Shown in pieces: positions 27,827 to 39,943 of a DNA stretch of 64,000 nt (within the stretch, counting starts at the first letter, position 1; every line of letters starts with the position of its first letter). The notes below the pieces were generated by a model, which was given only the letters and a program-made list of their open reading frames with translations, was not told the DNA's origin and did not search any database. The DNA comes from Hymenolepis diminuta (taxonomy: Eukaryota > Platyhelminthes > Cestoda > Cyclophyllidea > Hymenolepididae): positions 607,678 through 671,677 of the forward strand of contig CAADRB010000003.1 of assembly GCA_900708905.1 (NCBI GenBank). Direction: 5' to 3'. Made by a program: the position numbers and the translations under genes.

Positions 27827-30800
27827 GGTGTGATAAGAAATATGTGATATCATCAGTGGGTTTAAGTCCCTACTAAACATTGCGAGAAGGCTAATTTTAG
27901 GGTTATACTCTACTGAGATAACTCAGTAGATTCATCCGACAAATCCCACTGCCAAGTATAAAAAATCGTTCCAAGTTTTTCATTTAAATTTACTTTTAAG
28001 TAATCTAATTCCAAGGGGTACTAAGAAGAAAACTTAGCCAGACTTATGACCAAGAAAAGTCGATCAGGACGGCAAAGAAGTCTTAAATATTTTACCAGGT
28101 GGTCATTAGTTAAAATTAGCCAGCAATATCAATTCCAGTCTCTAAAATCATAAATCCCCATCTGAAGGATTATCCAATCGAAATAGTTGTGAATTACAAA
28201 GCTATCAACTGAGAGGGAATCTTTACTGATGAGAAAAATGTTCTTCCACTATCAACAGGATCACTGCTCCTCCGGTGCAATGACCAACAAGGACTTCTTG
28301 TCTCAAAATTCTTATAAACAATAAGAATTATCGAAACGAAGCATCATTATTGTTGATTTCGGATTTAGTGAGAGCCTCTTCAAAAGATCTTTCGAAAAAG
28401 CAGCAACGTTTGTTCTTTGGGCTGAGAAGAGAGATTAATTATTCCCATTTCCATGGACCGAATCTCCCCACGCTCTTCTAAAACTCCTTCTTCCTTGCTG
28501 TACCTATGCATCTGCTTGTCTATTTAGTATATCATATACTATCCTCACTAATTTTATTCATATATTAGTTTATTATTTATAACCTACCCACTACGAATCT
28601 CTTCAGTTTTTTGAAAACCAGGAGTATAATAAGTTGTGGTTCAATCAATAAAAATCCCGCCGCTTATTTATAATTTAGCATTATAAATAATTTATCGATT
28701 TAAACAAACTAAATGAAATGTTCACAACAGAAAACCTGCTACAATTTCAGTTTCTTCACTATGAATTTTTGAAATTATTCAAGTTTTAATTTCTGACATT
28801 TTCACCTATTTAGAGCTTTAGAGCATGGTTATTAGTAATTAATTTCATCTTCTTAGCATGAGATCCAGTTTTTCCCTTTCACTACTAAAAAAAGCCAATG
28901 GCAGCTTGATATTTGAATAGTGGGGATGTATAGTTACTCTTTAACGGAATAAGTCTAAATTTTCACTAGAAAATCTTACCTGAAACCACCTAAATGCTCC
29001 AGAATTATGAAGGGGAAATGGAGTTCTTGCGACATGTATTCGTGCGTATAGTCTTCCCTACCAATTTATAAGTGTTCGAATCTACTTTCAAGATAATCAA
29101 ACTGGAAGAGGAGAGTATGAGGTAAGGAGTGAAGAATACATGAATAAAAGAGACTTATAACATTTGATTTTTTGGATTCACCACATTATGTGTGTTTAAG
29201 TAAGAGATCAAGGTTTGTGACATTCTAAACCTCGAACTTAACTAGATGTTATCATTAACCAGTATCTGATTAATCAATTTACTTAAACCCTTCCTGTGTC
29301 CATTAGCACTCCGTCCGCTCAGCCTTTAGGTATACTGAAGTGGTATGAAAAACCATCAGCCAATTTATAGACATGGAATATCGTGAATAAGAGTATGTTC
29401 AACAAATCCAGGGGACACTTAAAATGGAATCTAAATTTTGGAAGGTGAAGCAGGTAACTTTCCATTAAGTAGACACCCTAAATCTATACTTAAATTATAT
29501 TTGAACCCTTATCTCTTACCATTTACTGAATTATCTATCGTTATTCAATTCAATTGTGAAAAAAATTTGCATATTGTTTTGCCTAGTTGGGGATTATAAT
29601 ATGTCATAAAACCAAGCACATTCAAGTGCAAAGATTTGGATGAGAGTGCGTTCCGCAACACGGCAATTTCTTGGCTCCTCTCTACACTCCTGAGTCATAT
29701 TTTCAATAGTCTTTCAACGGAATTTCATCAAAGAGGACGAGGCTTTTACGTCTCCATTTTAAAATTTGTAATAGTCTAACTGGAAACGGCGGTATTTCAT
29801 CGAATTTGTTCTACAAATAATTATCATAATAACGCTCCAAATACCTTCTAAACTCAGGAAGTTTATTAGCAACAATGATAGGCATCTAATCAGGGGTGTT
29901 AGGCGGAAATATTCCTCCCCGCAGAGCACTGAAATAAGTTAGTTTTCACTTATTTATTTTGAAGCAGACAGTCTAACTGGTTGCTGTGGGGACAGCAAGT
30001 TAAGGGTTTTAGAATTTGAAGATGCGTCAAACGTCTTTCTGGAACAAAGAAGTCCGCACAATGTTCTAAAATAGGTTCAGGTGAGATAGCCCAGTCGCCA
30101 CTTGAAAAAGCTCAAAAAGGTAGAATTTTGAAAGTTATGGTGGCACAAATTGGCTTAAGAGGAGGTCACGTTGACCGCCTTTCAGTGTTATTTATATTGT
30201 ATGGGAGCAATGGATTGTTATTCGGGAATCTACAAGGTATTCAGCTACGAACCGAAAGAGAAATCTAATCATTCCAAAGGATTATCTGAAAAAAAGATAG
30301 CAAGGACTAATAAAAGAAGGTAGAACATCTTACGATTTAATAAATTTAACGACCAACTTCAAATCCCTTGAAAGTACAATATCAGAGTAAGTAATCGTGC
30401 ATCCACATACGTCATTTCTATTCCGACCTGATTATTATCGTCACGTTCAGAAGAGCACAATGAAGATTGATGGCTAAGTTTGAGTTTAAAGTGGTTAATT
30501 ATCAGTCTTGATCATAAAGACGCCAGCGAGGGATGGAACAGTCGCAAAAAAGCCCAGAGAAGATAGAAAATCAATCAGTATTAGTTGTCCATCTCTCGGT
30601 ATTCGTAGCGTCCGACTCTGAGATGCACTTTCAGGAACGATAACATATTAACAAAATTAATTACTGTCTAATAATAGCGCACAAACAGTTGAACTAAATT
30701 AATCAACAGTGTTTGACGAAAACTTACTTAGAAGAAATCCAGAATACAGCGAAGCTTTTGTTCTTCTGGCCTCTAAGAATCATAGCCGCGACCAAGACAC

Positions 30801-31059
30801 AAGAAGGTAGATTTAAAACGGGAAGAAATATATTGGAAGAGATCACTGTGGTGGTTTTCGATGGGGTGGACGTAATTTTCCAATGGTACAGATGAATTTT
30901 ATGGTCATAATCTTTGTGGTATATAATAAGAAAATAGAAATGAAAGCAATCCTTTGCTCATAAATAAATCATATTTAATTATTACTTACCCAGCTGACAT
31001 TGAATAACTGAAAATAGTCCAAAAAATGATAAAGGAGAGGGGATCGAAGATATGTTGAG

Positions 31060-31190
31060 AGCAATGTCAAGTCATCAAAGAATATCTAAATGAGCAGTTC
31101 ACGTTCCAGAATTCAAATTTCACCACTCGTCCCCTGGATTTCAGCAAATGCTTGTATTCCATATTCAGTGCTTTCTGACCGGCGTTTTTA
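31060..31190 (-). repeat. Dispersed repeat A, inverted copy
   Basis: The minus strand carries GGTCAGAAAGCACTGAATAT followed by ACAAGCATTTGCTGAAAT, aligning with the copy at 3087-3140. Confidence 0.5.
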
Positions 31191-33087
31191 AGCAAGAAGG
31201 ATCGGTCCATGCCTCTATTTTAACAACTACGATCAAAACTTTAAAGTACTCTGGGTATCGTAGTGATACGTAGTAAGAGTAATATTATATTTTGCTAATA
31301 ATATTGCATATTATTACTATAAAATAATAAAATATCAGGAGGAAGTTTCTGCGCATGACCAGACCAGTTTTAATGATAAAATACTGATGAAAGCAAAACA
31401 GAGCACAAAAGAAGGTCATCCAACAGTCATGAGAACTTCGATTTAGATAAAAATGTGCATCATTGTAAACAAAAAGAGCGGTATATCAGGACGGAACAGT
31501 TCGATAAGGCATGAAATCTAACCTAAAGCAAACAATTTCGCAGGGGAATGGACATCACTGAAACACAAGTGATTTCCTTCCTTTTAAGGAGAAATATTGC
31601 AATTCCACTTTCTTCCCCACGACTAAATGTGATTGATGTATATCATCACTAAACCAAACCTTCAAGTCAACTTCTCGTTTTACGTATTCTACTAATATTT
31701 TGATGTGTCTGTTTGTGTCACAATTCCCTTTAATAGATGCCAATATTCTCAATACATTTTTTTGCTGATAATGAACCAAAGTGGTCCTCAAACCAACATC
31801 GAAATATTTTCTGGATGCTGAAAATTTGACTCATTCCTGACCCACTCCATATCCAAATAATGGTAAAAATGATACAGGGATGGGAACACGGGACAATGAC
31901 ATTCTCATAGTTATGAAGAGTGGTGAAAAAATATAGTAATGATCAGAAAAATTATACCAGTAAACTGAAATATGCAGAAAGATGAGTAATATATGTCCTA
32001 ATTTAAACCTCATATTTGAAGTTGGAAAAGTTGAAGGAAGGAAAAATATGCCAGACTTAAATTACACTGAGTACATCTTTTACCTCTGACAGATTAAGAC
32101 TAAATCAATTCTTTAATTGATTAATCATAAAGAGAAATCGATCAGTATTTCATGCATTCAGCTCATTTTGATCAAAAGATTCTAGCGAAATAAGATTTCT
32201 TCAGGAAGTGGCATAGCTTCCCGTCTAACGCTTAATGAGAAGGAGGGACGCGAACTCAAACTAGAAACATTGTTTCAATCTTTATTTGCGCCTTTTAGAT
32301 TATTTGAGGCATCTATTTTCTGTTGGAGTTAAATCTGAGCTATCGGGTGACAAGTACACCTGAATAAAGTTTGAATTTCTTCATATTTTAATGATCTCAC
32401 ATTTTTCAGTCCTGTTCATATCCCCCAAATCTTGCCTTTTAAACATCTTATGCATATTTATTAATTGTTGTAGGCTAAGGTAGACATTTGATACGAGACT
32501 TTATAATTCGCTATGGCTGACCTAACTAGGATTTGATCTAGGCTATTTGGGTTTGGGTTCCAACTTTCGACTATAGACAAACATTTCTGAAATAAATTTG
32601 TGGGAAGCACTGACTTGAGACAATTTCATTGAAACTTGATCTTTTTAAATAACTTAAGCTACTGAAAATACACTTAAACGGTGAAAGGCGTTGCCAAATG
32701 GTGGTTCAAAGGCTCAAATTAGTCACTTTCATTAACGCCCCCATTACCGGTGACGCGTCGCCATATGTAAATTTGCCAAGAGAAATGTTCAGTTTATAAT
32801 GTCAAACCTAAAATGATGAATGAATGGAGAAATAAATAACTTACTTTCATTTTCAACATCATTAATACTTGAAAGAAATCCTTAGAAAATTTGCAATATT
32901 TATAAAAGAAATTACATGCAAATGATCAATCTCTCCCTAACCAAGAAATATGTGTTTCTCTGCCCTATTTCCACTCTCAACATAAAGTTCAAAAGGTTAC
33001 TATAAGGACATATGCAATGGGATGCTGATTACTTGTTCAGGCTTTCGAAGTTGGAAAGAACCTGGGGATTAAAGGTTCAATTATGGT

Positions 33088-33260
33088 ACCTACACACTGG
33101 TTCATAGGCCAGCTCAGCCTCTATTTATTGCACGCATTCTGACTTATACTTCTGCCCTAACTGTCAATAACCCAACAATGTACACAGAAGGTTAAATCGG
33201 TAAACTTTTCGTCTTTTTCTCATAATCTGGATTGTCCTCCCTCAATCTTCAACTTTCCAG
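33088..33260 (+). repeat. Dispersed repeat E, copy 2
   Basis: Diverged partner of 3425-3640: GTACCTACACACTGG, CTGCCCTAACTGTCAA, and TTCTCATAATCTGGATTGTC. Confidence 0.4.
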
Positions 33261-35679
33261 CCTTCGTAAGTTTTGAGACTGGTATCGATATCGATATGCA
33301 TCAGGTAAGTATATCGATATATTTGCGTTATGAAATGCCCACTTTGGCCATTGTCAGGAGTTGTAATTATTCAGATTTTCTGAATGAATACATAGTTTTA
33401 CCCTTTTCCAAGACACGATAATAGCTGGTGCCATCGAATTGGTAAAGAATATGGAAATTCGAGAAACTATTACTTTCAATTCATTTTTTCCCAATACATT
33501 AAAGGTTTTATTTTTCAGAGCCAGAAATAGGCAAGACTGGAAAACTTAAGGACTACCTGCATTGACTCAATACTTAATGCCATATTTGTACTTTAACTAA
33601 CTAAAGTTAACCAACCTGTTTTCTAGTCAACTAGATACCTCTCCAATGAAAAACATTAACAAACTAGTTTACAGAGGTCAGTTTAGTGAGGAAAACAAAC
33701 AAATACTCGTGAACTTATTGGTCGACACCTACAACTTTATGGCTATTTCATAATTTGTATATGTTACGTGTATTAATTTTCCGTAAGTGCCAGATGAAAA
33801 TTGTATCCCGCCACACATTTTGGACCAGGGTATGTCCTAAAAAATCTTTGTTTGTTTGTCTGTTAAAACTGTGAAACGGATCATCAAAACACAAGGGTTT
33901 TGCACCTAAATTGAATATCTGTATTCAGTTACTCCTAGTCATCTGATTACGGATAAAAAGGGGCTGACAGTTTAGCGGCCTGGAATGATAAGTCTTTTGA
34001 CAGCTTAGGATGTACAGTTTGCAGCTTATTGCTGAAAGCATGCTAGAAGTAATAGAAAGCCGTAATCTTATGCCACTGCACTAGCTGAAAATAAGGACCA
34101 GCACGATTGTAGCACTGTGAAGCTTACAACGTAACAGGACTCCCAATTGACGATGCCGAACACGACAGTTCAGTAGAAACGGCAAAACTTTTAGATAATT
34201 CAGTTAAATTTGTCAATTAGAAAATATTATATTGTGTAGAACCATGAGGTGCACAACATGAATAAAATATACGAACACTGTGGAAATAGCTAATTTTCAC
34301 TAAGCGTCTCTATAAATCATGCAAACGTCAAATCGTTCAGCTAATATGAAGAGATTGCTTTCTCCTTGAACAAGCCACTAAACCCAAAACATAACACATT
34401 AACGAAGGTCCCGCCATCAGAGTTACAACCATACAAAAATCCTGCAAACCGGAAACAAACCAATAGGATATTGCATATTCAAAACGTGTCTTTGCCCCTT
34501 CATTTGTCAGAGGCAGCGTTGAAAAGAAAGTCAAGCGATGAATTGCGCTTTTTTTCAAAGTAAGTTTGTGATCAAGGGCCTTTCATCATTGTTCTTGGAC
34601 GAAATCAGTAGGAAAAATAAAAAAGAACACCTAAAGCCGAGATCAACAAATGTCAGGAGTTGTTAAGCGTTTAAAAGGAGGCTTTTCGTGTGGCAGTTTC
34701 TATCCCTTATTTTCTCCGTTTTGCGGTTTTTCCCTCATCCTAAGCATCAAGACCGTCAACACTGATAACATGAACAGAACTTACAGATCAATCCACTCGA
34801 GATACTTTAGGAAAATCGATGTCCTATTTCTACCATGAGAAATATGCCTCACTAATTATATTAAAGTAATATTTCCAAGAGTCTTTGAACCGTCACTGAT
34901 AAAAAATACGCTACTGACTATTTATTATAAACTGTTATATATTTATAATTATTTTTGATAAAATTCAGTTTAGATTCCAAAAAATGAGCTTAATACCACG
35001 GGCATCTCAATAAGCTGCACAACACACCGACAACTGTTTCCAGTTGCTGTGTTGCTGCCCGTTTCTTTTGAGGGGATAAATAACATTACTTTCAATTAAA
35101 AGCATGTCAAAAATCGTGTTGGTTCACTATTTTTCAGAAAATAAACTTGCATAAATAGAAATCAAGCAAAACTTAAATAAGAAGCTTAGAAAATTGTGAA
35201 AATAATGTAATCTATTCCCTTCAATCAGGGTAACTGAAAATGGTACAATTCAAGATAATCGGATTCCTTTACCATCCGACAAACAGGAAAATGTTTAATG
35301 ACGCATACGATCCTGAAAACAAACTTTTTCCGCAAAATAATCTTCAAATACAAGCTACATATATACAAAGAAATAAATAGCCTCAAAAATATCGACCGGA
35401 AGTTTAACATTTAATTGAAAAATTCATTTATTATGCCTCCTTTTTCTATTAGTAAATTCGACTTGTGGTATCCCGGGTACCAAGGTCAGTCTGACCACAC
35501 GACGCGGCGACTTGAGCATTATACGGAGATGTGATCTAGTTCTCCCTAGCTCTTCTGAGCCATGATACAAACTTCCAATTCACTATCAACTCTCCGCCTA
35601 ACTCATATTTATGATAAGAAATTCAGCTTTTATAGTAAATTGGTTAGATAACAATGAGTCTCTTTCAAAATTCAAGCGT

Positions 35680-35685
35680 TTTATT
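35680..35685 (-). terminator. Polyadenylation signal of CABIN1
   Basis: AATAAA on the minus strand, about 87 nt after the TAG stop of the last CABIN1 exon. It is the first canonical hexamer after the stop and is well placed to define the mRNA 3' end. Confidence 0.6.
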
Positions 35686-35771
35686 TTGAGTTGGTATGGA
35701 GCACGAACAGCAGTAGTTGGGAAAGTTCAGGACTGTACAAAGTGTACAATATAAAAGGGGGGCATGTGAGA

Positions 35772-38700
35772 CTAGTCGACGATTTGGACGCTTGAAGACG
35801 AAGCTGAAGAATTCGTTTTCGGAAGCGAGAAAGAGGACGTGGCACTGGAGAAGTCTGCGCAACGTTTTAAAATGAGATCTGTTGAGAGATTCGGTCCAGA
35901 TGCCTCCTAAATCAGAAGCACAATGCAAAACGATTAGAAACGTGATAATCTTGTAGTGCAAAATAACTCCGGCTAATTTCAGTGAGATATGATTTCACGG
36001 AAAGGTAGATCCACACGCACACATTTTATTCTTGAGTAAAGAATTAACTTTAAAAATTAGGCAATACGCGCTATACTGCCACAACGGTTATGTCAAACGC
36101 CGACTTTAAGCAAGATATGAAGTTAATCATGCAGAGTTGGCTTGACTACCATACATAAGTGATTTAAAAAACTCAGTTGACAGAGAGCACTGGGGTTTCA
36201 TGATAAAAAAGGTTACACCTATAACTCGGCTCTTTATGCTAAAAATCCCGTAAGTTACTTAATATAATTTAAGATCACTCTGTTTTCACAACCATAGAAG
36301 AAAAAATAAGTTCATTTGACAGGGCCAACCGGCCAATAAGCACAGAATATTCCGGACAAGAAGTTGATAATTGATCTGGGTAACTAATCACTAAATCTGA
36401 ATGTGGGAACGTGATCCACCCATTAAGTAAATGTTGTACAAGCCAAATTGAAAATCAAATGAAATAAGACTCTGATGTCTGAACTTTACTCCCAAAATCT
36501 GTTAGATGATAAATGAAAACATCTATTGGGCCCACTGCTAGCCAATGAGATATTTTGAAATTTGTTGCCTTATCGTGACCTATAATGTGATGACACGCCT
36601 ATAACTCACCCAAGCTGCCGGACAGAGTTTATATGCTTCGACCAAGAGAACAGCGAAAGACTGAGGCGTCTTGTCTTCCACTGTAGACGAGGGTGGTGGT
36701 GGGGCATTGAGAGGTGAGTGGATTCGCATCCCCGATCTTCCAGCTTCGTTGGATGCGGGATTTGAAGTAATTGGCCTGCTATGCAGACGATAAATTTGCT
36801 TCAGGGTCTCAATTGTCACCTCGCTAGTCTGCAGAGCTCGATTGCGCTGATTGTTTAACCAACGGCATAGACTGGGATGAATGAGACTGAATGCTCGACG
36901 AGCAAGAAAAACTCGATCGCATTCACCCAGGAAACCGCGTCTAGAAAGAGAGAAAAGAGAACAAAAGAGCATGAAAGAAAAATAGCTCTCACCAAAGTCA
37001 GTTCACGAAATACAAGGTCAAAAATATGTACCAATAAATTGCATCGGTGGTAAACATTTGTGAATTCAGAGGTCACAGGATCAATGGTCATTGACGTACA
37101 CCTAGTGATGTGAATGAACAACCACACTGTTTAATTCTATTCAACAAGACAAATGGTACAATCTGAATTCCTCATAAGAGCAGCATCAGGATATTTTTCC
37201 TTTACGTGAGTTAAATGTCATTAACATTTTCGGTAATGGACCTGGGAGGTTTGCTTAATAATTACAACAGTTCAACCAAAGGGGAAAAAGAAACTGCGTT
37301 TCCAAAATTTTATCGAGGTTATCACTAATCTCTGAGGCCCAATTATCTCGACCTCACAGTACCGCTTGAAGTGCTTGACCCTGCTGCAACCTTAAGTTCC
37401 CCGTAGAGAATCATCGTGTTCTCAACTGGCTAACTTTACTTAGCGGAATAAGCCTAATATTTGGTCCTTGAATGAGCGTTGATAGGGTTCGGTTTCTCTT
37501 GAATCCTTGTCGTGAGCTACCGTTTGTTGTTGCTAATTGCCAACTCTCAGTCGTAATCTCTACAAAAAGTAGGTTATACAGTGTAATCTGAGGTATTCGA
37601 AGGAAGTTGCAGCCATTAATGAAGAATAAATACCGCTAAGGCAAGGCAGAATAATTTTTATATACAGTATAAATACCCCATTCTTAGGCTATTTTTCCTA
37701 TAAAAAGAAATTTACTTAACGCAATTGAATATCGACTGCAATCCTTAGCTATTTAGGACGCGGTGGGTACTCTACTTGTGAACATAGGCAGACACCCATA
37801 GGTCCAATCTCATCTCACCACCACAACCAACAGTATCTATAAGCCACTTCAACCCTCTTTGGTCCGCTCTCCTGCCTGTCACAACTGTATCTTCTCTCTA
37901 CCCTGCAGTTGTGATGGAGATTACCAGCAGTTAGACGGGTAAAGTCCGCAGTAGAGCTTGGGACCAAATTTATAAATTCAACTACAAATCTCTTCTAAAT
38001 GTATACCGCATAATCGATCCTATTCCCAAAATTGCACTCAAATGAGCCCCCCTCCTTTATTTACTGAATATCATGCAAATTATTATTCACATTAGATCAC
38101 CCATTTAACAGTAACTGCTCCCATATTTACGTTATAAGTTTTCGTGATTTTTCCTACCGATTTTTACTTCACACCGTTCGTGTATGACTCATTCCCCAGC
38201 CGATTTCTCTCTGCTTCCTAACATCTGCTTATGCGGTTTAACTCTCCAATTTGTGATCTTTTCGAATATGGAAAAAACACAACGAAGAGAATTTATTGAT
38301 AGACTCCGTTGTATAGATCAAAACTTTTTAAAGAGAGGTTTGAACTTTTTCAACAACACACTCTCAACCACACTGACCATAGGTCGTTTTTCTTTCTCCC
38401 ATCGGACCTTATTTTCAAGGTGAAAATGGTTAAAATGATAATGGGTTGAAATAGTGTGAAACTGCTAGATGAAACTTACTTATCTTCAGAGGGTTGCTTT
38501 CGAAGTTGGTGGAAGACCTGAAGCATACGAGTCCAATCACCGCGACTGCTGAGAATGTCCAAAACCAGGTAAGTCGAACGATACATGTGTGCTGCAAAAT
38601 TCCCACTTCGATCGATATCAGGGGTCGGGATTCGCCAAACACCCTGCAATATAGAGAATAAAAAAATCGTGTAATCTCAGTACCTTTCTTGAACAGAAAA

Positions 38701-39943
38701 CGAAAACCAATAAGCATCAAGGGAACTAGTTTATCCAAAATTTTAGTAATCTTCTACTTTTCGGTTCAAATGCAATGTCTCTAACTATAGAACCATGAAT
38801 AAATAGAATTCATTAGTGGGGCTTGAAATAGATGGGAATGAAAGCCACTAATTTGATATCTTAATAGTACTACTCCTTTAAACAGTTAAAGACAATACAT
38901 TCGTTACCATGAGTTAGTTCGTACACAAATGATTAATATATACATATGTATCGCCAAAAACAAACCATCCCATGATTTATAAATGCCTCTCATATTTGTA
39001 TTGGTAGTGGGGACAAAATAAGTGTAGGAAACTGAATTAATTTTCAAAAAAACTCAGGTTACAAATGTTGAGAAATGGCATATGGAAGAGAATTAAGACT
39101 CTAGAGCGAAATTTCTATTAAAGTGCTCTAAGTAAAAAAAAGATTCACTTTTGTATTGTTTAACTTCCTACCCAACTTGCTGAAACAAAATCCATACAAC
39201 TATACCGAATTTAACCAAAAATTTTTTCCTATAGAGAAACCACTAAAAGCAAAAGAGACACGGAATAATTCCATATTCCAGGATATCAGGATATTACACT
39301 GATGAATATCAAATACAGGACCATTGATCAGTACATACAAGTATTGATTCATGCAATCTTCACTTACATGAAAGAAGTTGCTTTGTTTTCGATCCTTGAA
39401 TAAACCACCATACTCAACTTTTGTTACATGATCAAAAGGTCCCATCATTATAGACATAGCCTTGTCCAAATCCTATGAAAAGGAAAAATAAAGGAATAAA
39501 CAGGGCTACCTTAAAAAATGATGCATTCAAGGAGATCTCTTACCTCTATATCTCCAGGGGCGGTAAAATAGAGATGAGCCAAACGATACATTGCCTTGTA
39601 ATGCAATGGAAGTCTTTGAAGAACAACCTCCATAGCGTTCTTACAGTATTCGATGGCCCTTCTCCACAATTCTAAAACAAAGGTTAATAACAAATTTGAC
39701 AAAATACCTAAATCTGAGAGGGCAGAAAAGTCTGGTTTTGCCGGATTTTCAATTACAGGTTCTTCAGGCAATTGTAGTTGTTGCTGTTCAGTTTTATTCT
39801 GCTCACTAGGTTTTCCCTCAAAAGAAATATCAAGGCTGTCAACATCAATGACCGGAATTGAACCTCCAGGTCCTTCTAATCGAGGTATTTTAGCAGGAGG
39901 CTCGGGAAAAGTGCTTGGCCGTTTCTTCCCACGTCCCTTTGTC
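35772..39943 (-). CDS. CABIN1: CABIN1 exons 30-35: C-terminal conserved blocks and stop
   Basis: Exons: 39708-39943, 39544-39671, 39368-39472, 38480-38643, 36610-36940 and 35772-35906, all in phase. Exon 30 begins with a basic patch (TKGRGKKRP) and is otherwise a linker. Exon 31 has VLQRLPLHYKAMYRLAHLYF. Exons 32 and 33 give DRKQSNFFH and GVWRIPTPDIDRSGNFAAHM, the family's clearest signature. Exon 34 has CDRVFLARRAFSLIHPSL, matching human DRQVLAQRAFILTVKVL, and SFAVLLVEAYKLCPAAW. Exon 35 gives LSTDLILKRCADFSSATSS and a serine-rich end before TAG. Only about 290 codons follow the LPLHYKAMYRL block, against roughly 600 in vertebrates. Exons 30 and 31 are separated by a 36-nt intron. Confidence 0.9.

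Larger units (their letters stand above)
27830..35679. other. Intergenic region downstream of CABIN1, no gene seen
   Basis: Apart from the repeat copies listed separately, this stretch shows only short accidental frames. A cluster of overlapping ATCGAT sites lies at 33,285-33,322. Confidence 0.5.

Noticed and set aside
31555..31791. 78-codon minus-strand open frame
   Set aside because: No recognisable domain, no neighbouring exons and only moderate composition; kept out for lack of support.
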